52,079 nt of DNA from Verrucomicrobiota bacterium (GCA_003152315.1 PLZV01000005.1:1-52079), one strand, 5' to 3'. Shown: positions 43,062 to 51,973, numbered from the stretch's first letter. The notes: generated by a model from the sequence alone, not told the origin. Made by a program: numbers and translations.

Positions 43062-43328
43062 ATGAATCTGAACCTCATGGGGATGCCAGGAGTCCTGATC
43101 GGTGGTGTCGGTCTGCTTATTGGGATCGCTGCCGCACTGTTCGCGTTGGTAGTGACAGCACTGGCGCTTACTGGAGCCGCGCTTTTGGTTGTGGGCGCGT
43201 TGACGCTGACAGGACTGATTCTTCTCGTCGTCGCGCTGCCGTTTCTGCTGCCCGTCATCGTCTTCTTGTTCGTGCTTTGGGTGATCATCGCAGCGACGCG
43301 CCACACGAACCACAGAAAGGTCGCCTAA
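43062..43328 (+). CDS. Small hydrophobic membrane protein
   Basis: An 88-aa protein almost entirely hydrophobic, with probably two to three transmembrane segments rich in Leu, Val, Ala and Gly, ending in a basic TRHTNHRK tail. No family recognised. First of three closely spaced membrane-protein genes. Confidence 0.5.
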   Translation: MNLNLMGMPGVLIGGVGLLIGIAAALFALVVTALALTGAALLVVGALTLTGLILLVVALPFLLPVIVFLFVLWVIIAATRHTNHRKVA

Positions 43329-43364
43329 TCGAGTTCGCACACCTGACAAATCTGGAGGACAGCC

Positions 43365-43736
43365 ATGAATAGAACAGTGAGCACGGTTCGGTGGACCGCT
43401 CGCACGCTCAGCGTACTGATAATTCTTTTCTGGGGCTTTTTCATCACGGCGGGGATTGTGGGTAGTATCAGCGGGCATCCAAACGGGACACTCCACTCCA
43501 TGCATGACCGCCTCGGATTCGCCCTGATGTTGGCTTGGCTTCTGGGGCTTGCTCTGGCGTGGAAATGGGAACTGGCAGGGGCAACCTTAACGCTTGCGGC
43601 AATATTGATTCAGGCATTCTTCATCAATTGGAGAGTCGTGGACGGTCTGGGCGTTTTGCCGCCAATTACGGCGCTCTTGTTTGTGTTTTGTGGGTGCATA
43701 GGCAGACAATCGCGCCAACACAACCAGGCCGCCTGA
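43365..43736 (+). CDS. Small four-helix membrane protein
   Basis: A 123-aa protein with about four transmembrane segments (18-36, 46-65, 68-86, 95-112). CTGGAGGACAGCC provides a good ribosome site. No function known. It lies 36 bases after the preceding gene and 18 bases before the PH-domain gene. Confidence 0.65.
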   Translation: MNRTVSTVRWTARTLSVLIILFWGFFITAGIVGSISGHPNGTLHSMHDRLGFALMLAWLLGLALAWKWELAGATLTLAAILIQAFFINWRVVDGLGVLPPITALLFVFCGCIGRQSRQHNQAA

Positions 43737-43754
43737 CTGATGTGGAGGGCCTGA

Positions 43755-44240
43755 ATGCAAAAGTACTACCCGGCGCATTGGGGAATACTGCTGATCGTTC
43801 TGTCAACACTGCTGACAGCCTGGTTTTTGTGGCTGGCGTTTTCCGAGTTTAAACAGGGCAGCACCTCATCAATCTGGATGGGACTTTGGCTACTGGCGCT
43901 GGTCATCGGTTGCGCGCTCTTCACCATTCGCGGGTACACCGTGACGCCCGACGCTATTCTCGTGCAGCGTTTACTCTGGGCGACACGGGTGCCACTGGCG
44001 GGCTTGCAGTCGGTGCGGTTCGGACCGATTCGTCCTCGGATTAACATTCGCATCGGTAACGGCGGTTTCTTTTCCTTCTCGGGTTGGAATTACAACCCGC
44101 GCTTGGGCTTTTACCGCGTCTTTGTTACCGACCATCGTCGGATAGTGTTGTTGTGCTACGCCAATCGCAACGTGGCCATATCGCCCGCTGCACCAGAGGA
44201 GTTTGTTCACGACCTCACCGTTGCGCGCCATCTCGCCTAA
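43755..44240 (+). CDS. Membrane protein with bacterial PH-like domain
   Basis: A 161-aa protein with two N-terminal transmembrane segments (about 9-28 and 40-58). A cytosolic bacterial PH-type domain follows: YTVTPDAILVQRLLWATRVP, then LAGLQSVRFGP, and a RIVLLCYANRNVAISP segment. Such domains are often linked to membrane binding. Probably co-transcribed with the two preceding genes. Confidence 0.65.
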   Translation: MQKYYPAHWGILLIVLSTLLTAWFLWLAFSEFKQGSTSSIWMGLWLLALVIGCALFTIRGYTVTPDAILVQRLLWATRVPLAGLQSVRFGPIRPRINIRIGNGGFFSFSGWNYNPRLGFYRVFVTDHRRIVLLCYANRNVAISPAAPEEFVHDLTVARHLA

Positions 44241-44305
44241 TACATCATCGCCGGTTACAAGTCACCGTTCTACAAGTCACGGATGCAGATAGCAGCTGCG
44301 CTTGC

Positions 44306-45142
44306 CTACGCAGACTTGGCTTTTGTCCCGGCGGGATCCAACTGTGAGTCGTTAGGTTCCTCACGCGCGGCGAGCGGGGAGGGTTCTGGGCTGGCAGTGC
44401 GAACGGACCTTGCTGCGCCAGGTTTATGGAACCACTCAATCTGTAGAGGTCCCTTGGAAGCTTCCACATAAAGCGTTTCAAACGCATGCGCCGGATCATC
44501 CAAACAGATTTCCGTGGAGGATGCCACGCCGGACGCGCCTTTTCGCGTGCTGACAAATCCGGCTTCGGTGAGCGCTAACTGCAAGGTCGGCCAGTCCCAC
44601 GCGAAAAGATGGCAAGCACCCATGCGAAACATATGATTGATGACTTCCATGGGCGTGCGCAGTGGATTTATCGCGCCCCCAAGATGCTTCAGCTCATCGA
44701 AAAAGGGTTGGTCACCGGAAATGTAAGCCCGGAGATAGATCTCGGCGTCGGGAATACCAATTCGCAAAATACCATCGGGTGCCAGAACGCGTTTGCACTC
44801 CTGTAGAAGCTGGAGAGCGTCCTCCATCTGTAGATGTTCCAGTACGTGTTCCGAATAAATCAGGCGGGCACTACCGTCAGCAAACGGCAAGGGACGCCGC
44901 AAATCCCCGGTGAAATCAATCCCCGGGCCACGAAAGCAATCGACATTCACCCAACCCGCGATCACTCGTTTGCCGCACCCCAGATGGATCTTGAGCTCAC
45001 GGCTCTTCTGGAATCGTCTTTCAATCCGGCGGCGGAACAAGGCGTTCTTCCATCGCAACTTGGTCATGGGCCACTCTTGTCTCAATGTGTCCCAAACCGG
45101 AGGCGGAAATACCGCGTAAGCGATGCGTGTCTTAAGTTTCAT
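44306..45142 (-). CDS. SAM-dependent methyltransferase (type 11-like)
   Basis: A 278-aa protein with motif I IHLGCGKRVIAGWVNVD, then DLRRPLPFADGSARLIYSEH and VLEHLQMEDAL, the pattern of predicted SAM methyltransferases often found with cell-surface polysaccharide genes. The C-terminal ~60 residues include a Ser/Pro/Glu-rich tail. The ATG at 45142 is preferred; a perfect palindrome lies just upstream. A small membrane protein gene precedes it. Confidence 0.75.
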   Translation of the reverse strand: MKLKTRIAYAVFPPPVWDTLRQEWPMTKLRWKNALFRRRIERRFQKSRELKIHLGCGKRVIAGWVNVDCFRGPGIDFTGDLRRPLPFADGSARLIYSEHVLEHLQMEDALQLLQECKRVLAPDGILRIGIPDAEIYLRAYISGDQPFFDELKHLGGAINPLRTPMEVINHMFRMGACHLFAWDWPTLQLALTEAGFVSTRKGASGVASSTEICLDDPAHAFETLYVEASKGPLQIEWFHKPGAARSVRTASPEPSPLAAREEPNDSQLDPAGTKAKSA

Positions 45143-45143
45143 C

Positions 45144-45157
45144 TGGTTACGTAACCA
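45144..45157. promoter_or_regulatory. Perfect 14-base palindrome before the methyltransferase ATG
   Basis: TGGTTACGTAACCA is self-complementary and ends one base upstream of the start codon at 45142, between it and the small gene at 45166. It could be an operator or translational control element; unproven. Confidence 0.4.
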
Positions 45158-45165
45158 CTTGTTTC

Positions 45166-45288
45166 TTACCGCCGCATGAGGAGGACCACGACCGCGCCAG
45201 CGAGCGCCCAAGCCAAAGCGATCAATCGCTTCTCGGCGCGCGTGTATCCAGTTCGGTCAGAATCTCCAGCCTTCTCTGTTCTCGCCAT
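45166..45288 (-). CDS. Small single-pass membrane protein (40 aa)
   Basis: The frame reads MARTEKAGDSDRTGYTRAEK, then RLIALAWALAGAVVVLLMRR and stop: a charged N-terminus, one transmembrane helix and a basic end. GGAG lies about 6 bases before the ATG. It is 23 bases upstream of the methyltransferase gene and probably co-transcribed. Too short to be certain. Confidence 0.5.
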   Translation of the reverse strand: MARTEKAGDSDRTGYTRAEKRLIALAWALAGAVVVLLMRR

Positions 45289-45348
45289 ACGGCTCCGCCC
45301 TCGCGTTACTCGTTAAGAACCTCACCCGACCCGGGGTGTATTGCCTAC

Positions 45349-45378
45349 GCAGTATGCGGATGTCTGAAGAACAGTCAA
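45349..45378 (-). promoter_or_regulatory. Weak candidate sigma-70 promoter
   Basis: On the minus strand, TTGACT (45378-45373), 18 bases, TACTGC (45354-45349), about 60 bases upstream of the small membrane protein. The -10 is poor. No gene is seen between 45289 and 45477. Confidence 0.3.
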
Positions 45379-45477
45379 TATAAAAATCGTCCTGCAAGGC
45401 CCAGTTTTCCTACCTAACAGCCGATGCGACGCCAGTGCTTCTGGGATAATTCAAGACCGGGAAGGGCATCATCTTTC

Positions 45478-46224
45478 TTAAAGCGGTCGATTGCTCTCGG
45501 CCACCCGCACACTCGCGTTCGACCGCACCAACTCTGCAAACGGGGCCATCAATTGCTGGTCGGCGACGGGCATCTGCGCAATCAGATCGAGGAGTTTCTG
45601 GGGATCGGATTGCGCCCTCTCGCTCAGCAGGACCGGATTGCGAATCAATTTCGCGAAATGCTTGTCCACCGTGCCATGGAGAAATATGGAGAACATCTGC
45701 GCCATCGTCGCCAGCACTACGTTGTCCACTTTCACAAAGGCCGTGCGTGTGTACTCGATCTCGTCGCCCGCCTTGGCGTGATAATCAACCACCGCCACGC
45801 CGCGCCCGCTCGCGTCGAACAACCCATGCTGCGTGCCCGCCACGTAGATGACGCGTTTGCCATCGCCGGCGTACACATTGATCATGTAACCCGCCGCGCC
45901 GTCGTGGTCGTCCGCGTGGAGCCGGTTCTCCGCATCGCGCGTGGCGCGGTACGTAATGAGACCTTCCTTCTGCGCCAGCGCCGAGCAGGAGTCCATGTGA
46001 TCGAACAAATACTCAAACATCGGGATTCGCCCCTTGAATGTCTCCGCCGGATAATCGCAGTGCAACGTGGGACGATCCGTCACGTCATGCGCCAGCGCCC
46101 GGTTCGTAATGGTCAGCGAATCGAAGGGAATCAAACGCGACACAACAGCGTCATCCTCCGCGCGCACAGAAGCCGCACACAAGACTCCCAGGAACAAACA
46201 CGTAAAGAAAGCGACCCACCGCAT
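45478..46224 (-). CDS. Exported hypothetical protein
   Basis: A 248-aa protein with a clear signal peptide (MRWVAFFTCLFLGVLCAASV, cleaved after RA). The mature part is soluble, with TDRPTLHCDYPAETFKGRIP and a DDHDGAAGYMINVYAGDGKR segment. No family recognised. It starts 21 bases after uvrC and may be read from the same message. Confidence 0.7.
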   Translation of the reverse strand: MRWVAFFTCLFLGVLCAASVRAEDDAVVSRLIPFDSLTITNRALAHDVTDRPTLHCDYPAETFKGRIPMFEYLFDHMDSCSALAQKEGLITYRATRDAENRLHADDHDGAAGYMINVYAGDGKRVIYVAGTQHGLFDASGRGVAVVDYHAKAGDEIEYTRTAFVKVDNVVLATMAQMFSIFLHGTVDKHFAKLIRNPVLLSERAQSDPQKLLDLIAQMPVADQQLMAPFAELVRSNASVRVAESNRPL

Positions 46225-46245
46225 GCCGCCACCGTACGCCCGCGT

Positions 46246-47700
46246 CTACCCGTTAGCGAGGAATTCCTTCAGCGCCGCGGCCATCTTCGGGCCGAAGCCA
46301 GTAACTTCAGCGATGCCCTCGGCAGTCGCTTCGCGGAGACGTTGGATCGAACCGAAATGCTGCAAAAGCGCCAGCTTGCGTTTCGCGCCTAGACCGGAGA
46401 ATTCGTCGAGCACCGACTCCTGCACCCGACGCTTCCGCAGCTTCTGGTGATAGCTGTTGGCAAAACGGTGCGCCTCGTCCCGCAGACGTTGAATCAGGTG
46501 CAGGGCAGGGGAGTTGCGCGGCAGGCGGATCGGCAACGTCTGGTCGGGTACATGGATTTCCTCCATCTGCTTGGCCAGACCAATCACACGCAGATCACGG
46601 ATTTCCAGCTTCCACAACGCATTCAGCGCGGCCATGAGTTGCCCTTTGCCACCATCGACCATCACCAGATCGGGTAAAGAACCGCCTTCAGCCCTGACCC
46701 GCGCGTAACGCCGTCCCACGACCTCCGCCATGGACGCAAAATCATCGCTGCCTTCCACCGTCTTGATGCGGTAGTGGCGATAGTGTTCCTTGTGCGGCCT
46801 GCCACCCTGGAAACACACGCTCGAAGCCACCGACAACGTGCCGCTGATGTTCGAGATATCAAAGCCTTCGACATGCTGCGGCAAAACGGGCAGGTTAAGC
46901 ACGAGCTGGAGTTCCTCCATCTCACTCGCCGATTCGATCTTCGGCGACATGTCACGGGAGAACTTGCGGTCCCGCGAGGCGCGCCCGATTTCACGAAGGC
47001 TGTTGATCACGTCGCGTAGTTCAGCAGCTCTTTCGTACTTCTTAGTACCGGCCGCCGTGCGCATCTCCTCCTCAAGCTGCACAACGGCGTCCTTGTTCCT
47101 GCCGTCGAGAAATTCACATGCCATATCGACGAGCCGCAAGTACTCTTCATGCGGTATGTCCGCAAGCGGTACCGGCACGAGGTAGGTCGAGTACTTCAGG
47201 TCTTTCGCCTTCGGTACGCCCGTGCCTTGCACCAGCACGCCGTACTTCTTGCGAATCCACTGCATCACCAACCGCACCGCGCCGGCGTGCACGAACGGGC
47301 CAAAATAGCGCGCCCCATCGTCCTTCTTCAGCCGCGCAAACTTAAACCGTGGATACTCCTCATTCAGGCTGACCTTCACCATCAGGAACCGCTTGTCATC
47401 CTTGAACATCGCGTTGTAGCGCGGCTTGTACTCCTTGATGAGCTTGCCTTCCAGCAGCAACGCCTCGGGCTCGCTCTTCACCACCAGCACCTCGAAATCG
47501 GCGATGGAACCGATGAGCGCCTGCGTTTTCGGGTCCCATCGCATCGCGCGCGATGGATGAAAGTACTGACTGACCCGCTTGCGAAGCGAGCGCGCCTTGC
47601 CGACGTAAATGACGCGCCCCAGCTTGTCGCGCATCAAATAAACGCCCGGCTTGTTCGGCAGGTCGCGGACCCTGGACTTGAGTTGTGGCGCTTCGCTCAT
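46246..47700 (-). CDS. uvrC: Excinuclease ABC subunit C
   Basis: UvrC makes both incisions in nucleotide excision repair. The GIY-YIG nuclease (NKPGVYLMRD, GRVIYVGKARSLRKRVSQYF) is at the N-terminus, then a UVR motif (about 215-250) and an RNase H-like nuclease (EGFDISNISG, MVDGGKGQL, RDEAHRFA). A helix-hairpin-helix pair (SGLGAKRKLALLQHFGS) ends the protein. At 484 aa it is much shorter than E. coli UvrC (610). The segment that normally carries four Fe-S cysteines (about 150-195) contains none. Confidence 0.92.
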   Translation of the reverse strand: MSEAPQLKSRVRDLPNKPGVYLMRDKLGRVIYVGKARSLRKRVSQYFHPSRAMRWDPKTQALIGSIADFEVLVVKSEPEALLLEGKLIKEYKPRYNAMFKDDKRFLMVKVSLNEEYPRFKFARLKKDDGARYFGPFVHAGAVRLVMQWIRKKYGVLVQGTGVPKAKDLKYSTYLVPVPLADIPHEEYLRLVDMACEFLDGRNKDAVVQLEEEMRTAAGTKKYERAAELRDVINSLREIGRASRDRKFSRDMSPKIESASEMEELQLVLNLPVLPQHVEGFDISNISGTLSVASSVCFQGGRPHKEHYRHYRIKTVEGSDDFASMAEVVGRRYARVRAEGGSLPDLVMVDGGKGQLMAALNALWKLEIRDLRVIGLAKQMEEIHVPDQTLPIRLPRNSPALHLIQRLRDEAHRFANSYHQKLRKRRVQESVLDEFSGLGAKRKLALLQHFGSIQRLREATAEGIAEVTGFGPKMAAALKEFLANG

Positions 47701-47729
47701 CGGTAGGCAAATTATAGCTGATTTGTCCC

Positions 47730-47795
47730 TGGAGGGCCACGGTCCCTCGTGGCCTCAGCCCGAATGTGGGAGCGACCTCAGTGTCGCGACTCCCC
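47730..47795. repeat. Palindromic repeats between murJ and uvrC
   Basis: TGGAGGGCCACG / CGTGGCC (47730-47754) matches the second hairpin of the 27414 element. It is followed by an imperfect GGGAGCGAC / GTCGC-CTCCC hairpin (47768-47795). Together they fill the 102-base gap. Confidence 0.65.
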
Positions 47796-47802
47796 CCAAT
47801 CG

Positions 47803-49413
47803 TTAATCGCCCGTCTGCTTCGCCCCGAATCGCAGCGCACCCAGCGCTTCGCCCAACTCGGTGACACGGAGCAGCTTGCAGGACGCGCCGAAGACGATCA
47901 CGGCGACGGTCATCGACACGAGCGTGTCCACGTAACGGTTGAATTCACAGAGGCGATGTGTGCCATAGGTCGCGGCCGTCATCACCGCCGAGGCCACGGC
48001 AACTTTCGCCAGCGAACGCAGCAGAGTGGACACCTCAATGCGGCCGATCTTGCGGCGCATGAGCGCCAACAGCAGGAAGAAATTGCAAAGCGCCACCATC
48101 GATGTCGAGAGCGCCAGCCCGGCCGCCCCCATTCCAAATGTGATGGCAAACAGGTAATCGGTGCCGGCGTTGACGACGACAGAAGCAATCGTCACATACA
48201 TGGGCGTGCGCGAATCACCGAGCGCGTAGAACGAGGGCGCGATGATTTTGACCGCGGCGTAGCCCACGAGGCCAACCGAAAAGGCGCGCACACAGGCCGC
48301 CGTTTGCGCGGTCGCGAACGTGTCGAACTTGCCATGCTGGTAAATCGCCGAAATGATGGGCGTGGCCAGGACCCACAGGCCGCACGCCGCCGGCAAGCAC
48401 AGGAAAAACGCCAGGCGAATCGAACGGGCGAGCGTCTTGCGGAATGCGACCATGTCGCCGCGCACCGCATGCGCGCTCACCGTGGGGAGCGTCGCGACGC
48501 CGATGGCCACCCCAAACACGCCAATTGGGAATTGCATCAAACGGAACGAGCAGTTCAGCCAGGACACGGCGCCACTCCCACTGGGGCCGGACATCTGGGG
48601 CCAGGAAGCGAACCACTGGTCAACGAAGATGTTCACCTGAACCGCCGCCGTGCCGATAACCGACGGTCCGAGCAATCGCAGGACCTGGCGGAAGCCCGGA
48701 TCGTGCCAGTTGAGAATGGGTTCGTAGCGATAGCCCACCCCCCGCAGGCTGGGGACCTGAATGATCCATTGCAGTGCACCACCGATAAGCGTGCCGATGC
48801 TCATCCCGATTACGGCGCGGCTCGCCATCGCAGGATTATGCAGGAACCCCGGCGCCAACAAGAATGCAAATGCCAGCCCACCGACAATCGATCCGACATT
48901 GAACATCATCGACGCGCTGGCCGGCACGCCAAACCGATGTTTGGCATTGAGCATCCCCATCGCGAGCGCCGCGAGCGCCACCATCAGCAGAAATGGAAAC
49001 ATGATCCGCGTTAACGTGGTGGTCAACTCCACTTTGCCCGGAATCTGGCTGAACCCGGGCGAAATCATGCGCACGAGCCAGGGAGAGACGATAACGCCCA
49101 CCACCGTGATCACCGCGAGGACGAGAATCAGGGCGTTGAGGACGAGATTCGCCAGCCGCCAGGCCGCCTTGTCGCCTTCAGCCGAGAGCTTCTGCGAGAA
49201 CGTGGTCACGAAAGCGGCGGACAGTGCCCCTTCAGCAAACAGGTCGCGCAGCAGATTCGGGATGCGGAAGGCGGTGAGGAAAGCGTCAAATTCGCGGTTG
49301 GCGCCGAAAAGCGCGGCCAGCACCTGCTCGCGGACGAGGCCGAGCACGCGGCTGCCGAGGACCGCAAGGCTGACGGTGCGCGCCGAGCGGGCGACGCTTT
49401 GCTGTTCGCTCAT
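47803..49413 (-). CDS. murJ: Lipid II flippase
   Basis: MurJ/MviN moves lipid II across the inner membrane for peptidoglycan synthesis. The N-terminal signature SRVLGLVREQVLAALFGA, with RIPNLLRDLFAEGALSAAFV, is typical, as is the MOP-family pattern of about 14 transmembrane segments. At 536 aa it has normal length. The ATG overlaps the waaF stop by four bases, so it is translated with the lipopolysaccharide genes upstream. Confidence 0.93.
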   Translation of the reverse strand: MSEQQSVARSARTVSLAVLGSRVLGLVREQVLAALFGANREFDAFLTAFRIPNLLRDLFAEGALSAAFVTTFSQKLSAEGDKAAWRLANLVLNALILVLAVITVVGVIVSPWLVRMISPGFSQIPGKVELTTTLTRIMFPFLLMVALAALAMGMLNAKHRFGVPASASMMFNVGSIVGGLAFAFLLAPGFLHNPAMASRAVIGMSIGTLIGGALQWIIQVPSLRGVGYRYEPILNWHDPGFRQVLRLLGPSVIGTAAVQVNIFVDQWFASWPQMSGPSGSGAVSWLNCSFRLMQFPIGVFGVAIGVATLPTVSAHAVRGDMVAFRKTLARSIRLAFFLCLPAACGLWVLATPIISAIYQHGKFDTFATAQTAACVRAFSVGLVGYAAVKIIAPSFYALGDSRTPMYVTIASVVVNAGTDYLFAITFGMGAAGLALSTSMVALCNFFLLLALMRRKIGRIEVSTLLRSLAKVAVASAVMTAATYGTHRLCEFNRYVDTLVSMTVAVIVFGASCKLLRVTELGEALGALRFGAKQTGD

Positions 49414-50522
49414 GATTGCGGCTGGTCCCGGTCCTCAACGCCCAGTTGTTTCAGCACGGCCTTGACGACTTCGTCCACCTGGATGCGTTCCATACAACGG
49501 AAATCGATGGGGCATTCACGCAGAAAGCAAGGGCTGCATTCGACGGGTTGGCGGATCACGGTACTGCGGGGGGAGAGCGGTCCGGTGAGTTCGGGCGAAG
49601 TCGAGCCCCAGATACTGACCACGGGCGTGCCGATGGCGGCGGCGACGTGCATCGGGCCCGTGTCGTTTGTCAGGAGCAGCTTGCAGAACCGGAGCAAGGT
49701 GCACAGATCCAGCAGCGTGGTCATGCCGGCAACGTTGATGATCGTGCTCTCACTCAAACCCGCGTCACGAAGCTGCGCTTCGATCTGGCAGGCGACCACG
49801 GTGTCTCGAGGGCCGCCAAAGATGAGCCACCGGGCATTGGCGTGATAGGAGACTTTGATCGCGGTCTCGGCGAAACGCTCGGCTGGCCAGCGTTTCGCAG
49901 GGCCGAATTCAGCACCGGCATTAATGCCGATCACCGGGCGTCCGTCGTCCCGCAAGAACTTATTAAGTGGCGGCATCTCCTCGACGGCGAGATAGATCCG
50001 GGGTGGAAGAGGTTCGCGGTTACCGTCGAGGTACGCGATGATATCGAGGTAATGCTCCGACTGGTGCCGCGTGGAGTGAAAAACCTTTACCTGAAAGGTC
50101 TTGCCCGCGACCGTCTTCGTCCTATAAACGGCGCGTTCCGACCGTGGCTGGCGGACGACGTCGGTCAGGAGGAAGCGGCGCCAGTGTCCGGCAAAGCCGA
50201 TGCGGCGGGGGATCCCGGCGCGCCGGCATTCCCATGCAGAGCGGAAAGAGTTGGGAAAGATAACCGCAACATCGAACTGGTGTTGGCGAAGATCGTGGAA
50301 GTCGGGCTGGTCACCAAAGGGGATGACTTCGTTGAGGAACGGATTGTGGCGCCAAAGATCGGTGAGTTTACCGGGACAGAGCATGGCGATATAGGCGCGG
50401 GGGGCCAACTCGCGCAGGCGCTGGACGGCGGGCATGGTCATGACCGCGTCGCCGATCCAGTTGGCCGCGCGGATCAGGATGCGCGTCGCGTTGTTATCGG
50501 TGGCAGATTCTGGCGACAGCAT
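49410..50522 (-). CDS. waaF: Lipopolysaccharide heptosyltransferase (WaaF-type)
   Basis: A GT9 family enzyme adding heptose to the LPS inner core at the cytoplasmic face. Motifs are ILIRAANWIGDAVMTMPAVQ at the N-terminus, GINAGAEFGPAKRWP in the middle and LLLTNDTGPMHVAAAIGTPV in the C-terminal domain. The ATG at 50522 gives the normal N-terminus and overlaps the end of lpxK by 29 bases. A longer frame from 50618 lies within lpxK and is unlikely. Confidence 0.9.
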   Translation of the reverse strand: MLSPESATDNNATRILIRAANWIGDAVMTMPAVQRLRELAPRAYIAMLCPGKLTDLWRHNPFLNEVIPFGDQPDFHDLRQHQFDVAVIFPNSFRSAWECRRAGIPRRIGFAGHWRRFLLTDVVRQPRSERAVYRTKTVAGKTFQVKVFHSTRHQSEHYLDIIAYLDGNREPLPPRIYLAVEEMPPLNKFLRDDGRPVIGINAGAEFGPAKRWPAERFAETAIKVSYHANARWLIFGGPRDTVVACQIEAQLRDAGLSESTIINVAGMTTLLDLCTLLRFCKLLLTNDTGPMHVAAAIGTPVVSIWGSTSPELTGPLSPRSTVIRQPVECSPCFLRECPIDFRCMERIQVDEVVKAVLKQLGVEDRDQPQS

Positions 50523-51654
50523 CGTCAAAGTCCTTTGCGCCGGAAATAATGCGGATTTCCACCCGCAAGTAGTAAATGGGAATATCGCGGCGGTCAATCT
50601 TTGGAAAGCGGACCGCATCCTTTTCGGTCGTGAGAATGGCGCCCGCGCCGCGCTTGAGGCTGCGGTTAATCATATTAATGATCTCCTGCTGCGAGTAGCG
50701 GTGGTGGTCCGCATAGCGTTTGGCGTAAATGACGTCCGCACCCAGACCCCGGAGCCCGTCTTCGAAGCTTTCGGGCACGGCAATGCCGGAAATGGCGGCA
50801 ACCTGGAGACCTTGCAAGGTTGCCAACACATGCCGTTCGCTCGTAAAGACGTCCTGCAGGTAGAGTGGCTGGTGGGCGCACTCGATGATCTCGGCCTTCT
50901 CATTGAACTGGCGGATGGCCTTACGGAGTTTTTTTGCGCCGAGTTCACTCGATTTGGTGATGAAGATGTAATCGGCGCGTTTAAGATTGGCGATGGGCTC
51001 CCGCAAGGTGCCCCGGGGGAGGAGATAGTGATTGCCGAAAGGGTTGTTGCGGTCGATGAGGCAGATGTCGAGGCGGCTCTTGAGCGCCAGATACTGGAAG
51101 CCATCGTCGAGCAGGAGCGTGTCGCAGCCGAACTTGGAGATGGCGTAGCGGCCACTCTTGACGCGGTCCTTGTCGACCAGAACGACGACATCCTTGAGGT
51201 TGGACGCCAGCATGTACGGCTCGTCGCCAGCCTGGTCGCTATTGAGCAGCAATGACCTGCCGTCCGACACGACCTTGGGCGGGACTCGGTCCTCTTGAAA
51301 CGTGACTTTGGCAACAATCCGTTGCCAGAGTGGACGCGGGGTGCTCTTGTAGCCTCGCGAAAGAATGGCGACGCGGCGCCCGCGCTGTTGGAGCGCGCGG
51401 GCGAAGACTTCCACCACGGGCGTCTTGCCGGTGCCACCGACGCTGAGGTTGCCAATGCTGACGACCTGGCAGCCGAGGGTGTGGTCGCGGAAAATCCGGT
51501 GGTGCCAGAGATGCAGCCGGGCTTGAACCCCGACTTCATAGAGCTTGGACAGGCCCAGCAACGCCGCACTGGTAAGCCGCGCAGGCCAATCACGGCGCCG
51601 TTCAAAGATGACGTCGAGGACGTACTGCTCAACGTTTTCAGTCCATTGCCACAT
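50494..51654 (-). CDS. lpxK: Tetraacyldisaccharide 4'-kinase
   Basis: LpxK phosphorylates the lipid A precursor at the 4' position. It has the early SIGNLSVGGTGKTPVVE Walker A loop and a LLDDGFQYLALKSRLDICLI segment, with the family's TTEKDAVRFP motif near the end. The ATG at 51654 (MWQWTENVEQYVLD) fits the family N-terminus; a TTG at 51717 falls in the T-run of an upstream terminator. First gene of the lpxK-waaF-murJ run. Confidence 0.9.
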   Translation of the reverse strand: MWQWTENVEQYVLDVIFERRRDWPARLTSAALLGLSKLYEVGVQARLHLWHHRIFRDHTLGCQVVSIGNLSVGGTGKTPVVEVFARALQQRGRRVAILSRGYKSTPRPLWQRIVAKVTFQEDRVPPKVVSDGRSLLLNSDQAGDEPYMLASNLKDVVVLVDKDRVKSGRYAISKFGCDTLLLDDGFQYLALKSRLDICLIDRNNPFGNHYLLPRGTLREPIANLKRADYIFITKSSELGAKKLRKAIRQFNEKAEIIECAHQPLYLQDVFTSERHVLATLQGLQVAAISGIAVPESFEDGLRGLGADVIYAKRYADHHRYSQQEIINMINRSLKRGAGAILTTEKDAVRFPKIDRRDIPIYYLRVEIRIISGAKDFDDAVARICHR

Positions 51655-51715
51655 GTCCAAGGTATAGTGCCGTACCGCGAGGTGAGGGTCAAGCCAACCA
51701 GCCTTGTCCCCGGAC

Positions 51716-51746
51716 AAAAAGCGTCTGACGGATAAACCGTCAGGCG
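51716..51746 (-). terminator. Rho-independent terminator upstream of lpxK
   Basis: On the minus strand the stem CGCCTGACGG / CCGTCAGACG (51746-51722, one mismatch-like G-T pair, TTTAT loop) is followed by CTTTTTG (T-run 51720-51716). It ends transcripts coming from the PEP-CTERM side and shows that lpxK has its own promoter in 51655-51715. Confidence 0.8.
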
Positions 51747-51829
51747 GGAATCAGAGAACGGATTCGTTCGCGGTGAACCAGTCCGATGCTACACGAGGTA
51801 TGACGTCCAAAATGTCCGACCGCATGCGT

Positions 51830-51973
51830 CTATGGATGGGCGTCCCCGCGGTAGAATTGTTTGGAGACGGCGCTCGGACCGCAGGCCAAATTAGTGAGGG
51901 CGCCGTTGCCGGGAACATTGCTGGGTATCGTGTTCCACGTGTCCGAGATCAAGTCGGTCGTGGTTTGGACATC
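51830..51973 (-). pseudogene. C-terminal remnant of an exported beta-domain protein
   Basis: Between an in-frame TAA and a TAG, the minus strand reads DVQTTTDLISDTWNTIPSNV, then PGNGALTNLACG and KQFYRGDAHP. DL....W..I...PG.GAL.....KQFYR resembles the C-terminal repeat-type domain common at the end of large secreted proteins in this group. No start or upstream part is present. It may be a relic. The rest of 51655-52055 holds no gene. Confidence 0.4.

Noticed and set aside
42865-43062. A 65-codon minus-strand frame
   Set aside because: Basic, low-complexity ending (RRRKSFRRRQT) and no ribosome site; not distinguishable from chance.
45424-46392. A 322-codon plus-strand frame
   Set aside because: It overlaps the exported protein at 45478 and the end of uvrC; composition is that of an antisense shadow.
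47749-49014. A 421-codon plus-strand frame opposite murJ
   Set aside because: It lies wholly within murJ, is rich in Arg, His and Gln, has no domain, and is explained by GC-rich third positions of the real gene.
49416-50549. A 377-codon plus-strand frame opposite waaF
   Set aside because: waaF on the minus strand has full family motifs; the plus frame has none.
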